Source: Paraburkholderia gardini (lineage in GTDB: Bacteria; Pseudomonadota; Gammaproteobacteria; Burkholderiales; Burkholderiaceae). From it: DNA of 64,000 nt. Positions 1 through 9,311 of this stretch are shown here, piece after piece. The position numbers and the translations under genes are program-made. The notes under the pieces are model-generated. The model made no database searches. It worked only from the letters and a program-made list of their open reading frames with translations, and was not told the DNA's origin. The stretch lies in contig NZ_CAJQYY010000030.1 of NCBI RefSeq assembly GCF_907164575.1, positions 16,308 through 80,307 on the forward strand, given 5' to 3'. Positions within the stretch are counted from its first letter, which is position 1; each line of letters begins with the position of its first letter.

Positions 1-287
1 TCCGTCGCCGTACAGGCCGCCAGACGCGCTCAACTCCCATGTGACGCACCGAAAATTAAATCCGTCGTTACTTCCGGCTGCCCTTACTTCTGGTTCTGGC
101 GCCGGATCGCAACTCACCGGAAATTGACTTCCGGGACCGTAAGGATTTACCCGAATGCAATAAAGTATCGGTCAGCGGCTGTAATTTCAGTGGTGATCTC
201 TCCGCGACAGGGCTAACTTTCATCCATGGCGGAGCGCGATACGGTGTACGCGAACCGCCCGAAAAAAATGGATCGGGAGGAAGACAG
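1..287. other. Leader region upstream of the AraC-type regulator
   Basis: No convincing gene is seen here. ACTTCCGG occurs twice (70-77 and 127-134). The second copy forms an inverted repeat, CCGGAA (117-122), 6-base spacer, TTCCGG (129-134). These could be regulatory sites for the following gene or for one beyond the left edge; that is inference. The segment ends in the strong ribosome-binding sequence GGGAGGAAG just before the ATG at 288. Confidence 0.35.
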
Positions 288-1259
288 ATGCACACCATTC
301 GGGCTGCCAGCGCGCATACGGACACGCGTCGCGCCAGGATCGTCCAGCCCGATCTGGAACTAGTCGCCGTGCCGCACGATGAGTCGTTCAAGGTGTGGTC
401 GCATGGTTATCCCTATCGCACGGTGCGCTGGCACTTCCACCCTGAATACGAAATCCAGCTCATTACATCGACGACGGGAAAATACTTCGTAGGCGATTAC
501 ATCGGCGACTTCGCGCCCGGCAATCTCGTGATGACAGGACCGAACCTGCCGCACAACTGGGTCAGCAATGTGCCGCAAGGCGAGCATGTGGATGAACGCT
601 GTCTCATCCTGCAGTTCGATGCCGGGTTTGTCGCACGCGCCATCGCGGTGTTCCCGGAGATCAGGCGCGTGGAATCCTTACTCGATGCATCGGCGTGGGG
701 CGTGCTGTTCACAGCGGAAACGGGCGCGGCCGCCGAACCGGTCATGCGCGAAATGCTGGCTGCACAAGGCGTGCGGCGCATCACACTGTTTCTTGCCTTG
801 CTCGACCTGCTCGTGCAAGGCGCGGAGCCGGTGAAGCTGGCGAGTGCCGCTCATCATGCGGATCCGGCACGCCATGCCGAGACCCGCATCAATCACGTGC
901 TTGCCTATATCGGCAAGAACCTGTCGCAGGCGTTGCGCGAAGTGGAGCTGGCCGAACTCACGGGACAAAGTGTCAGCGCATTCTCACGATATTTCCGGCG
1001 GCATACCGGCGTGCCCTTCGTGCAGTATGTGAACCGGCTGCGCATCAATCTGGCGTGCCAGTTGCTGATGGCGGGCGAACTGAATATCACGGATATCTGC
1101 TACCAGGTCGGCTTTAATAATCTCTCGAACTTTAACCGGCAGTTCCTGCTGCAAAAGGACATGTCGCCTTCGCGATGGCGCGCCTGTCAGCAGCTCAATG
1201 CTGCCAGCGCGATCGAATCGCATGACTGGCACTTTTCCAGGCACCGTCACGCGAACTAA
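288..1259 (+). CDS. AraC-family transcriptional regulator of the pentitol operon
   Basis: Predicted DNA-binding activator of 323 aa. The N-terminal half looks like a cupin-type sensor (RWHFHPEYEIQLI near residue 47). The C-terminal ~100 residues (about 197-300) form the double helix-turn-helix of the AraC/XylS family, with the family-typical run ITDICYQVGFNNLSNFNRQF. The start is supported by GGGAGGAAGACAG immediately upstream. It lies 80 bp ahead of, and in the same direction as, a sugar ABC importer, SDR and FGGY kinase, so control of that operon in response to its sugar is inferred. The inducer cannot be read from sequence. Confidence 0.88.
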   Translation: MHTIRAASAHTDTRRARIVQPDLELVAVPHDESFKVWSHGYPYRTVRWHFHPEYEIQLITSTTGKYFVGDYIGDFAPGNLVMTGPNLPHNWVSNVPQGEHVDERCLILQFDAGFVARAIAVFPEIRRVESLLDASAWGVLFTAETGAAAEPVMREMLAAQGVRRITLFLALLDLLVQGAEPVKLASAAHHADPARHAETRINHVLAYIGKNLSQALREVELAELTGQSVSAFSRYFRRHTGVPFVQYVNRLRINLACQLLMAGELNITDICYQVGFNNLSNFNRQFLLQKDMSPSRWRACQQLNAASAIESHDWHFSRHRHAN

Positions 1260-1339
1260 CGAAGTTCAACAACAAGCCTCACCCGCGGTTCAACCACGGC
1301 GGCACCACGCCGGAATCTTACTAAAAACGGAGACACTCG

Positions 1340-2398
1340 ATGACCAGCCTTTCGAACCAGTTGATCCGCGCCAGCGCGCTGAGCCTCAGCCTGATGAGCG
1401 CCACGGCGGCCATGGCCGCGCCCAGTGGCACGGTTGCCTTCCTGATGCCCGACCAGGCGTCGACGCGCTACGAACAGCACGACTTCCCCGGCTTCAAGGC
1501 CGAAATGAGCAAGCTCTGCCCCGACTGCAAGGTGCTCTACCAGAACGCCAATGCCGACGTCGCCATGCAGCAGCAGCAGTTCAACTCGGTGATCGCACAG
1601 GGCGCGAAGGTGATCGTCCTCGACCCGGTGGATTCGACAGCGGCCGCGTCGCTCGTCCATATGGCGCAGAGCCAGGGTATCAAGGTGATTGCCTATGACC
1701 GCCCCGTCCCTTCGACGCCCGCCAACTACTACGTGTCGTTCGACAACGAGAACATCGGCCGCGCCATCGCGCAGTCGCTCGTCCAGCACCTGAAGGAAAC
1801 GGGCGTGCCGACCAGCAAGGGCGGCGTGCTCGAGGTCAACGGTTCGCCGACCGACGCGGCGGCGGGACTGATCAAGAAGGGCATCCATGCCGGGTTGCAG
1901 GGCAGCGGCTACAAGACGCTGGCCGAGTACGACACACCGGACTGGGCACCGCCGAAAGCCCAGCAATGGGTCAGCGGTCAGATCACCCGCTTCGGCTCGC
2001 AGATTGTCGGTGTCGTGGCCGCCAACGACGGCACGGGCGGCGGAGCCATCGCGGCGTTCAAGGCAGCTGGCGTGAACCCGGTGCCGCCGGTGACCGGCAA
2101 CGACGCGACGATCGCGGGATTGCAGTTGATCATCGCGGGCGACGAGTACAACACGATCCTGAAGCCGAGCGAGATCGTCGCGGCGGCGGCGGCGAAGGTG
2201 GCCGTCGGCTTCCTGTCGGGCCAGACGCCGAAGGGTGAAACGACGCTCTTCAATACGCCGTCCCAGCTCTTCAAGCCGGCGGTCATCACGGCGAAGAATC
2301 TCAAGGCGGAAGTGGTCGACAAGGGCTTCGCGAGCTCGAAGGATCTGTGCACCGACCGCTATGCCGAAGGGTGCAAGAAGCTCGGCATCACGAACTGA
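1340..2398 (+). CDS. Sugar ABC transporter periplasmic binding protein (XylF/RbsB-like)
   Basis: Periplasmic type-I solute-binding protein of 352 aa that delivers a sugar or polyol to the ABC importer encoded just downstream. A Sec signal peptide ends near residue 26 (ATAAMA, then APSG). The mature protein has the RbsB/XylF layout, with VAFLMPDQ at its start and VIVLDPVDS and VVAANDGTGGG in the ligand-cleft region; it resembles XylF more than RbsB. GGAG precedes the ATG. It is the first gene of an operon with the ATPase (2468), permease (3287), SDR (4597) and kinase (5353). From those enzymes the ligand is probably a pentitol such as ribitol, which is inference. Confidence 0.88.
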   Translation: MTSLSNQLIRASALSLSLMSATAAMAAPSGTVAFLMPDQASTRYEQHDFPGFKAEMSKLCPDCKVLYQNANADVAMQQQQFNSVIAQGAKVIVLDPVDSTAAASLVHMAQSQGIKVIAYDRPVPSTPANYYVSFDNENIGRAIAQSLVQHLKETGVPTSKGGVLEVNGSPTDAAAGLIKKGIHAGLQGSGYKTLAEYDTPDWAPPKAQQWVSGQITRFGSQIVGVVAANDGTGGGAIAAFKAAGVNPVPPVTGNDATIAGLQLIIAGDEYNTILKPSEIVAAAAAKVAVGFLSGQTPKGETTLFNTPSQLFKPAVITAKNLKAEVVDKGFASSKDLCTDRYAEGCKKLGITN

Positions 2399-2417
2399 TC
2401 CGGCGCGAAGCCCGGAT

Positions 2418-2441
2418 GGGACCCGGCTCGCGCCGGGTCTC
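2418..2441 (+). other. Intercistronic hairpin after the binding-protein gene
   Basis: GACCCGG (2420-2426) pairs with CCGGGTC (2433-2439) around a 6-base loop, and the stem can be extended by G-U and G-C pairs. There is no long T-run. Such stems after binding-protein genes often stabilise the upstream mRNA or partly terminate, giving more binding protein than transporter. That role is inferred. Confidence 0.45.
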
Positions 2442-2467
2442 CTTACTCATCACGAGGTATCCGTCAA

Positions 2468-3271
2468 ATGACTGACAACTCCACAACACGGCCCGGGCCC
2501 GGCGAACTGGTGCTGAGCCTGCGCGGCGTCTCGAAGAACTTCGGAGCGGTCTCGGCCCTGACGGACATCGAGCTTGACGTGCATGCCGGCGAAGTCGTCG
2601 CGCTGGTGGGCGACAACGGTGCCGGAAAATCGACGCTGGTAAAGGTGCTCGCCGGTGTCCATCAACCCACCACCGGCACGATCACGTTCCGCGGCCAGCC
2701 GGTCACGCTTTCCAATCCGGGCGCGGCGCTCGACCTCGGCATCGCCACGGTGTTCCAGGATCTTGCCTTGTGCGAAAACCTCGATGTTGTCGCGAACATC
2801 TACCTCGGGCGCGAGCTGAATCCGCTGCGTCTCGACGAGGTCGCCATGGAGGTGAAGGCCTGGACGCTTCTGAACGAGCTGTCGGCCCGCATCCCGAGCG
2901 TGCGCGACGTGGTCGCGTCGCTGTCGGGCGGCCAGCGCCAGACCGTGGCGATCGCCCGCTCGCTGCTGCTCGACCCGAAGCTGATCATGCTCGACGAACC
3001 GACGGCGGCGCTCGGCGTGGCGCAAACCGCCGAGGTGCTGAACCTGATCGAGCGGGTACGCGACCGCGGCCACGCGGTCATCATGATCAGCCACAACATG
3101 GAGGACGTTCGCGCCGTGGCGGACCGGATCGTGGTGCTGCGGCTCGGCCGCAACAACGGTGTCTTCTATCCCGATTCGTCGAATGAAGAACTGGTGGCCG
3201 CCATCACCGGCGCCACCGAGAACGCGGTGTCACGTCGCGCCGGCCGGCGCCAGGCCGAACAGGGCGTCTGA
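2468..3271 (+). CDS. Sugar ABC transporter ATP-binding protein (single domain)
   Basis: Cytoplasmic ATPase of 267 aa that powers the sugar importer. Walker A GDNGAGKST lies near residue 47, the ABC signature LSGGQRQ near 151, Walker B LIMLDEP near 172 and the switch histidine (SHNM) near 207. It has one ABC domain, unlike the double-domain RbsA/XylG; half-length ATPases of this kind occur in related bacterial sugar importers. It follows the binding protein and precedes the permease by 15 bp. Family assignment is firm; the substrate comes only from context. Confidence 0.9.
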   Translation: MTDNSTTRPGPGELVLSLRGVSKNFGAVSALTDIELDVHAGEVVALVGDNGAGKSTLVKVLAGVHQPTTGTITFRGQPVTLSNPGAALDLGIATVFQDLALCENLDVVANIYLGRELNPLRLDEVAMEVKAWTLLNELSARIPSVRDVVASLSGGQRQTVAIARSLLLDPKLIMLDEPTAALGVAQTAEVLNLIERVRDRGHAVIMISHNMEDVRAVADRIVVLRLGRNNGVFYPDSSNEELVAAITGATENAVSRRAGRRQAEQGV

Positions 3272-3286
3272 ACCAAAGGAACGATC

Positions 3287-4570
3287 ATGAGCAACGAAAT
3301 AAAAGACGGCTCCCCGCCTGAAACGCAAGGCGCGCCACAGCCGTCCACGCTCCTCGACCGCAGCGATATCCGCGTCAAGCACGTCACCGGGATTGGCGAC
3401 GCCGTCGCCGCCTTCGTCTCGCGGGTGCGCTCGGGCGATCTGGGCGCGCTGCCGGTCATCGCGGGCCTGATCATTATCTGGACCGTGTTCACCAGTCTTA
3501 ACCCGGTGTTCCTCTCGGCCGACAATCTGGTCAATCTGCTGTTCGACTGCTCGACGGTCGGTGTGATCTCGCTCGGCATCGTCTGCGTGCTGATGGTGGG
3601 ACAGATCGATCTGTCGGTGGGCTCGATGAGCGGCTTCGCGTCGGCCCTCGTCGGGATGCTGTGGGTCAATCACGGCTGGCCGGTGCTGCTGGCCATCGTC
3701 GCCGCCGTCGCCGTCGGCGCGCTCGTCGGTGTCCTGTACGCGCTGCTGCTCAACCGCCTCGGCATGCCGAGCTTCGTCGCGACGCTGGCCGGGCTGCTGG
3801 CGATCCTCGGTTTGCAACTCTATGTCCTCGGCGCGACCGGATCGATCAACCTGCCGTACGGCTCGGCGATGGTGAACCTCGGGCAACTCATCATCATCCC
3901 CGCCGTCGTTTCCTACCTTCTTGCACTGGCGCCGGGTGTCGTGATGCTGGTGCTCGGGCTGCGCACACGCGAGCGCCGCAGCGCGTCCCGTCTCTCGGCG
4001 CCCTCGGTGAGCAGCCTGCTCGTGCGCAGCGTGGCTATCACCGTGCTGCTGGAAGCGGTGGTTGCCTACCTGAACCAGGGACGGGGTGTTCCGCTGATGT
4101 TCGGCGTCTTCCTCGGCATCGCGGTCGCGATGGATTACGCGCTCAAGAGGACGCGCTGGGGCCGGTCGATGCACGCAGTGGGCGGCAATCACGAGGCCGC
4201 GAGGCGGGCAGGCATCAAGGTCGACGCCATCTACACCAGCGCCTTCGTGCTGTGCGCCAGTCTCGCCGCGCTCGGCGGCGTGCTGACGGCCGCGCGGCTC
4301 GCCTCCGCGAGCCAGCAGGCCGGCAGCGGCGACGTGAACCTGAACGCCATCGCGGCGGCCGTGATCGGCGGCACCAGCCTCTTTGGCGGCCGCGGCAGCG
4401 CGTATTCAGCTGTGCTGGGCATTATCGTGATCCAGTCGATTGCGAGCGGGCTGACGCTCCTGAACCTGTCGTCGTCGCTGCGCTTCATGATCACCGGCGC
4501 GGTGCTGGCGATCGCGGTGATCGTCGACTCGCTCGCCCGGCAATCCCGCGTCTCGCATGGCCGCGCGTAG
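3287..4570 (+). CDS. Sugar ABC transporter permease (XylH-like)
   Basis: Inner-membrane permease of 427 aa, strongly hydrophobic with a polar N-terminal tail of about 50 residues. The family sequence MVGQIDLSVGSMSGF and the C-terminal block AAAVIGGTSLFGGRGS identify the BPD_transp_2 (RbsC/XylH) family. An insertion around residues 225-245, rich in Arg and Ser (LRTRERRSASRLS), is a cytoplasmic loop also seen in XylH-type proteins. AAAGGAAC serves as ribosome-binding site. It completes the importer with the genes at 1340 and 2468. Confidence 0.9.
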   Translation: MSNEIKDGSPPETQGAPQPSTLLDRSDIRVKHVTGIGDAVAAFVSRVRSGDLGALPVIAGLIIIWTVFTSLNPVFLSADNLVNLLFDCSTVGVISLGIVCVLMVGQIDLSVGSMSGFASALVGMLWVNHGWPVLLAIVAAVAVGALVGVLYALLLNRLGMPSFVATLAGLLAILGLQLYVLGATGSINLPYGSAMVNLGQLIIIPAVVSYLLALAPGVVMLVLGLRTRERRSASRLSAPSVSSLLVRSVAITVLLEAVVAYLNQGRGVPLMFGVFLGIAVAMDYALKRTRWGRSMHAVGGNHEAARRAGIKVDAIYTSAFVLCASLAALGGVLTAARLASASQQAGSGDVNLNAIAAAVIGGTSLFGGRGSAYSAVLGIIVIQSIASGLTLLNLSSSLRFMITGAVLAIAVIVDSLARQSRVSHGRA

Positions 4571-4596
4571 TTCCAGAGAATCTAGGAGAAAAGTAG

Positions 4597-5325
4597 ATGA
4601 CTGAATCCTTGAAGGGAAAGATTGCCGCCATCACGGGTGCGGCATCGGGTATCGGCCTTGCCTGCGCGCGCGCACTGATCGCGGAAGGCGTGAAGGTCGT
4701 TCTGGTCGACCGTGCAGAGGACAGGCTTACGTCACTCTGCAAGGAACTGGGCCCGAACGCGCTGCCGCTGGTCGTCGACCTGCTGAAGCCGGCGGAGGTC
4801 TCCGCGATGCTGCCGAAAATCCTCGATCTCGCCGGCGGCCTCGACATCTTCCACGCGAATGCCGGCGCTTACGTCGGCGGCGAAGTGGTCGACGGCAATC
4901 CGGACGAGTGGGATCGCGTGCTGAACCTGAACGTCAACGCCGCATTCCGGTCGGTTCACGCCGTGCTGCCGCACATGATCGCGCGGAAATCGGGCGATAT
5001 CGTCTTCACCAGTTCCATCGCGGGGATGGTTCCAGTCGTGTGGGAACCGATCTACACGGCGTCGAAATTCGCGGTGCAGGCCTTCGTTCACACGACCCGG
5101 CGGCAGCTCTCCAAACATGGCGTGCGCGTCGGCGGGGTGTTGCCCGGCCCGGTCGTCACCGCATTGCTCGACGACTGGCCGAAAGCGAAGATGGAGGAAG
5201 CACTCGCCTCAGGCAGCCTGATGCAGCCCGAAGAGGTCGCCGAAGCGGTGCTCTTCATGCTGACGCGGTCGCGCAACGTGACCATCCGCGATATCGTGAT
5301 CCTTCCGAACAGCGTCGATCTCTGA
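4597..5325 (+). CDS. SDR oxidoreductase, probable ribitol/pentitol 2-dehydrogenase
   Basis: Short-chain dehydrogenase of 242 aa, usual length for the family. The NAD-binding motif TGAASGIG is at about residues 13-20, NAG at about 86-88, catalytic Ser near 140 (FTSSIAG) and YTASK with Tyr153 and Lys157. The sequence is most like ribitol 2-dehydrogenases, which oxidise ribitol to D-ribulose; this is recognition, not alignment. Position between a sugar importer and a D-ribulokinase-type FGGY kinase supports a pentitol-to-pentulose step. GGAGAAAAG precedes the ATG. D-arabitol or xylitol remain alternative substrates. Confidence 0.75.
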   Translation: MTESLKGKIAAITGAASGIGLACARALIAEGVKVVLVDRAEDRLTSLCKELGPNALPLVVDLLKPAEVSAMLPKILDLAGGLDIFHANAGAYVGGEVVDGNPDEWDRVLNLNVNAAFRSVHAVLPHMIARKSGDIVFTSSIAGMVPVVWEPIYTASKFAVQAFVHTTRRQLSKHGVRVGGVLPGPVVTALLDDWPKAKMEEALASGSLMQPEEVAEAVLFMLTRSRNVTIRDIVILPNSVDL

Positions 5326-5352
5326 AACGCCTCACATAACCGACAGTGAGCC

Positions 5353-6987
5353 ATGACCTCAGAAAACCCAACCGCCGGCACGACCGGCAGCACACGTTAT
5401 GTGATCGGCGTTGACGTCGGCACGGGCAGCGCCCGCGCTGGCATCTTCGACGTTGCCGGACGCATGCTGGCCTCGGCGAAGCGTGACATCACGTTGTTCC
5501 ATGCGAGCGGCTCGATCGTCGAACAGTCGAGCGGCGAGATCTGGAATGCCGTCTGTGATTCCGTGAAGGATGCGCTGTCGCAGGCCGCGGTGTCGCCCGA
5601 TCAGGTCGCGGGCATCGGGTTCGACGCCACCTGTTCGCTCGTCGTGCTGGGCGCGGGCGGCCAGCCCTTGCCCGTGGGCCCGTCGGAGCAGGCGGAGCGC
5701 GACATCATCGTGTGGATGGATCACCGCGCGGTGGAGCAGGCGGAGCGCATCAACGCGACGGGCCACGAGGTGCTGAAATTTGTCGGCGGCAAGATTTCGC
5801 CGGAAATGGAAACACCGAAACTGCTGTGGCTCGTCGAGAACCGGCCGGAGGTCTTCGAGGCCGCATGGCAGTTCTTCGACCTGACCGACTTCCTGACCTG
5901 GCGCGCGACCGGGGATCTGTCCAGATCCACCTGCACGGTGACCTGCAAATGGACCTATCTCGCGCATGAGCGACGCTGGGACGAGAGCTACTTCCGCACC
6001 ATCGGCCTCGGCGTGCTGGCGGACGAGGGCTTTGCGCGCATCGGCGAGCGCGTCGTCGATGCCGGAACGCCGCTCGGCAGCGGACTCACGGCAACAGCCG
6101 CATCGGAACTCGGCCTGCGCACCGGAACGCCGGTCGCCACGGGCGTGATCGATGCCCATGCCGGCGGGATCGGCACGGTGGGCGCCGATGGCGAGCCGGA
6201 GTCCTGTCTTGGCTACGTCTTCGGCACCTCGTCGTGCACGATGACCACGACCCGCAGTCCGGTCTTCGTGCCCGGCGTGTGGGGGCCTTATTTTTCGGCG
6301 ATGGTGCCCGATGCATGGCTCAACGAGGGCGGGCAATCGGTGGCGGGCGCGGCGATCGAACGGCTGCTCTCGATGCACCCCGCTGCCCCGGATGCACAGC
6401 GCAAGGCGGAACAGGCTGGGCAGTCGCTGCCGGTCATGCTCGCGGCTCTCGCCGCGCAGACGGCGCACAGTTCGTCGGAGGCTGTGTTGCTGGCGAACGG
6501 GCTGCATGTCGTGCCGGAGTTTCTCGGAAACCGCGCGCCGTTCGCCGATCCGCACGCGAGAGCGGTGATCGCGGGCCTCACCATGGAAGACGACCTGGAT
6601 AGCCTGGTCGCGCTCTACATTGCCGGCCTCTGCAGTATTGGTTACGGCCTTCGCCAGATCATCGAAACCCAGGCGATGGCCGGTGCGCCGATCGCGCGGG
6701 TGGTGATCAGCGGCGGCGCTGGGCGCCTCGATCTCGTTCGGCAACTGCTCGCGGATGCGACGGGCAAGCCTCTGCTCGCCACGCAGGCGGAAGATCCTGT
6801 GCTGCTGGGCTCCGCGATGCTGGGCGGCGTAGCGGGCGGCCAGTTCGACGATGTGCGCTCGGCGATGGCCAGGATGTCGCATATCAGCAAGACCTACGAG
6901 CCGGCCGCAGGTGACATCGCGGCGCGGCACGAGGCACGGTTTCGCGCGTTCACGAAGTTGCAGGGCGTGGCGAGGGAAATCCGCTAG
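5353..6987 (+). CDS. FGGY-family pentulose kinase, probable D-ribulokinase
   Basis: Cytoplasmic sugar kinase of 544 aa. The N-terminal FGGY domain begins with the phosphate-binding motif GVDVGTGSARAGIFD (about residues 19-33); the C-terminal domain has the ATP-site run VVISGGAGRLDL. Residues 93-97 read TCSLV, a motif reported as a signature of FGGY D-ribulokinases. The product would be D-ribulose 5-phosphate, which enters the pentose phosphate pathway. It is the last gene of the operon, 27 bp after the SDR. Family is certain, substrate likely. Confidence 0.82.
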   Translation: MTSENPTAGTTGSTRYVIGVDVGTGSARAGIFDVAGRMLASAKRDITLFHASGSIVEQSSGEIWNAVCDSVKDALSQAAVSPDQVAGIGFDATCSLVVLGAGGQPLPVGPSEQAERDIIVWMDHRAVEQAERINATGHEVLKFVGGKISPEMETPKLLWLVENRPEVFEAAWQFFDLTDFLTWRATGDLSRSTCTVTCKWTYLAHERRWDESYFRTIGLGVLADEGFARIGERVVDAGTPLGSGLTATAASELGLRTGTPVATGVIDAHAGGIGTVGADGEPESCLGYVFGTSSCTMTTTRSPVFVPGVWGPYFSAMVPDAWLNEGGQSVAGAAIERLLSMHPAAPDAQRKAEQAGQSLPVMLAALAAQTAHSSSEAVLLANGLHVVPEFLGNRAPFADPHARAVIAGLTMEDDLDSLVALYIAGLCSIGYGLRQIIETQAMAGAPIARVVISGGAGRLDLVRQLLADATGKPLLATQAEDPVLLGSAMLGGVAGGQFDDVRSAMARMSHISKTYEPAAGDIAARHEARFRAFTKLQGVAREIR

Positions 6988-6993
6988 AACCGC

Positions 6994-7034
6994 GACGACG
7001 GGAGTGCCGCGTGAGCGGCGTCTATCCCGTCGTC
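6994..7034. terminator. Hairpin between convergent genes
   Basis: GACGACGGGA (6994-7003) pairs perfectly with TCCCGTCGTC (7025-7034), and an inner stem GCCGC/GCGGC (7006-7010 and 7015-7019) sits inside it. It lies 7 bp after the kinase stop, between two convergent genes. The T-run is weak, so termination is likely but not certain. Confidence 0.55.
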
Positions 7035-7172
7035 TTCCATCTACGCAAAAACGTGTGGCAACCCGTTTGCCGCGCATGGGCACGCTCTATTCGCACATCG
7101 CCAGATGTCCCGATGCCGCCGGCGATCGCTTCGAGGAACCTCGCGCGGGTTTCGAGTGGCGCTTCGCGAGCG

Positions 7173-8489
7173 TCACCGGCGCCCGGTCCCGGCCACGCTC
7201 GCGCCCTTCGCACGACACAGGATCGGCACCGTAATCGCCGCGAACAGCAGCAGGCATGACGCGGGAATCAACATCGGCGCCTTGACGCTGCCAGTGGTCT
7301 CGCGAACCCACGGCACCAGATTCTGCGCAATGAAGCCCCCGATATTGCCGAGCGAATTGATCGCCGCAATGCCCGCCGCGGCCTGCGCGCCGAACAGGAA
7401 CTTCGAAGGCAGCGTCCAGAAACACGGAATCAGCAGATACATGCAGGGCGCGCCGAAACAGAGCGCGGCGAAACGCAGCGTATTGGTCGGCAGAAACACC
7501 GCGCTCAGGAAGCAGGCGACGCCGAGCAGCGCCGCGATCAGCATCGCGGTGATCGCCCGGTCACCGCCTCTTAGCTTCGAGGGCAGCCACGCCAGCACGA
7601 TGGTCGCCATCAGCCACGGAATGATGTTCAGCAGGCCGTTGGTCGTGTTGCTGACGCCGAACCCCTTGACGAGCGTCGGCAACCAGTAGCTCACGCCGTA
7701 CACGGAAATGGACAGCATCATGTAGTACAGCGCCATGCCGATCACGCGCGGCTGCACCAGCACACTGAGGAGGGAAGCATGGCCGGAGCCCGGTACATCC
7801 GCCTGCGCGCGTTCGGCGGCGAGCGTCTGGATGAGCCATTGCTTTTCGTCGACGGCAAGGAATCTTGCCTGGTCCGGCGACGCGGGCAGCAGGAACAGTA
7901 CGACGAACGTGAGCAGGATCGACGGCACGCCCGTCACGAGGAAGACAAGTTGCCAGCCGTGCAGGCCGGCGAGTCCACCCTTGTCGAGCAGCCAGCCGCA
8001 AATCGGCGCACCGATCATGTTGCCCAGACTGCTGCCGACCGTGAAATATCCGAGCATCCGTACCCGATGCCGCGCCGGAAACCACAGCGTCAGATAGTAG
8101 ATCACGCCCGGATACAGCCCCGCCTCCGAGGCGCCGAGCAGGAACCGCAGCACGTAAAACATCGGCGCGCTGCGGGTGAACGCGAGCAGCACGGTGACGA
8201 TGCCCCAGCTCAGCATGATGCGGGCCATCCAGCGCGGCGCACCGTACTTGTGAAGCATCAGGTTGCTGGGTACCTCGAACAGCAGATAGCCGATGAAGAA
8301 CAGCGACGCGCCGAGTCCATAGGCCGCCTCGGAGAGCCCGAGACTGTCGAGCATCTGCAGCTTGGCGAAGCTGATATTGGAGCGGTCGATGTACGCCACC
8401 AGATAAAGCAGGCCGAGGAGCGGCATCAATCTGAGCGCCAGACGATTAATCAGGCGCGCTTCGCCGATTGCCGGCGCAACGATATTCAC
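7173..8489 (-). CDS. MFS transporter, anion:cation symporter (ACS) type
   Basis: Inner-membrane carrier of 438 aa, hydrophobic throughout with the 12-helix MFS pattern. The N-terminal segment LVAYIDRSNISFAKLQM and the loop RFLLGASEAGLYPGVIYYLTLWFPARHR are typical of the ACS family (tartrate, galactonate, glucarate and phthalate carriers). It is the last gene of a - strand unit after an IlvD/Edd dehydratase and an RraA-like protein, so its substrate is probably an aldonic acid used by those enzymes; that is inference. Confidence 0.83.
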   Translation of the reverse strand: MNIVAPAIGEARLINRLALRLMPLLGLLYLVAYIDRSNISFAKLQMLDSLGLSEAAYGLGASLFFIGYLLFEVPSNLMLHKYGAPRWMARIMLSWGIVTVLLAFTRSAPMFYVLRFLLGASEAGLYPGVIYYLTLWFPARHRVRMLGYFTVGSSLGNMIGAPICGWLLDKGGLAGLHGWQLVFLVTGVPSILLTFVVLFLLPASPDQARFLAVDEKQWLIQTLAAERAQADVPGSGHASLLSVLVQPRVIGMALYYMMLSISVYGVSYWLPTLVKGFGVSNTTNGLLNIIPWLMATIVLAWLPSKLRGGDRAITAMLIAALLGVACFLSAVFLPTNTLRFAALCFGAPCMYLLIPCFWTLPSKFLFGAQAAAGIAAINSLGNIGGFIAQNLVPWVRETTGSVKAPMLIPASCLLLFAAITVPILCRAKGASVAGTGRR

Positions 8490-8562
8490 GATGCCTCCTG
8501 CGCCCGCGCTGTCCGCGCGGGCGATTGCTGTGGGACGGATCGAAAAGACCTTCAGCGTCCTG

Positions 8563-9294
8563 TTATTTTTGCGCGAGCCATTGTGCGTAAGCAGCCAGCG
8601 TTTCTTCGTTCGGCGGGTACGTGCCGCGTAACGGCCGGCCTTCGTCGATACGCTGCGAGATGAAAACCTCGAGCTGCTCCTGCTCGATCGAATCGCGCGC
8701 GACGCCTTCGGCCATCGCGCGCGGCACGATCACGACGCCATCCACGTCCGCGACGACGATGTCGCCCGGATACACCGCCACGCCGCCGCATGCGATCGGC
8801 ACGTTCACGTCGACCGCATGATGTTTCGCCAGATTCAGCGGTGCACTCGCGCCGGCGCACCACAGCGGCAGACCGAGTTCCGCGATCGTGCCGCTGTCGC
8901 GCACCGGTCCGTCGGAAACCATGCCCGCGACACCCCGTTTCGCGAGCCGCAGCGCGAGAATCGAACCGACCGAGGCCACCGTGCGCTCGCCCCGGCAGTC
9001 CTGCACCAGCACGCTACCCGGCGGCGCGGTTTCGACCGCCTTGCGCTGCGGGTGGTCGGGGTCCTGGAATATCCCGACGTGGTCGATGTCCTCACGCGCG
9101 GGAATGTTGCGCAGCGTGAACGCCGGGCCCACCAGATTCGCCGCGCCCGGCGCGGGTTTGACGAGCGGCGCGACGCCCTGCAAAAACACGTTGCGCAGGC
9201 CACGTTTGAACAGCTGCGTGGTGAGCGTGGCCGTGCTGACATGCCGGAGCTGCTCAAGCGTGGCGTCGCTGACGGTGATATCGGATGCAGTCAT
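8563..9294 (-). CDS. RraA/HMG-aldolase-like protein
   Basis: Protein of 243 aa of the RraA-like fold, which includes 4-hydroxy-4-methyl-2-oxoglutarate aldolases that cleave 2-oxo-4-hydroxy acids to pyruvate. Visible conserved parts are VQDCRGERTVASVG, the GPVRDSG turn and VYPGDIVVADVDGVVIVP. The frame is open further upstream, but that part reads as shadow sequence, and the ATG at 9294 matches the family N-terminus. The gene starts 17 bp after the dehydratase stop. A role cleaving the 2-keto-3-deoxy acid made by the dehydratase is a reasonable inference; regulation of RNase E is unlikely in this setting. Confidence 0.72.
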   Translation of the reverse strand: MTASDITVSDATLEQLRHVSTATLTTQLFKRGLRNVFLQGVAPLVKPAPGAANLVGPAFTLRNIPAREDIDHVGIFQDPDHPQRKAVETAPPGSVLVQDCRGERTVASVGSILALRLAKRGVAGMVSDGPVRDSGTIAELGLPLWCAGASAPLNLAKHHAVDVNVPIACGGVAVYPGDIVVADVDGVVIVPRAMAEGVARDSIEQEQLEVFISQRIDEGRPLRGTYPPNEETLAAYAQWLAQK

Positions 9295-9311
9295 GAAGTG
9301 CCCTGAATGGG

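Noticed and set aside
5359..7083. 574-codon open frame opposite the ribulokinase gene
   Set aside because: Arg/His/Asp-rich composition without domains; it mirrors the high-GC kinase gene, which has clear motifs.
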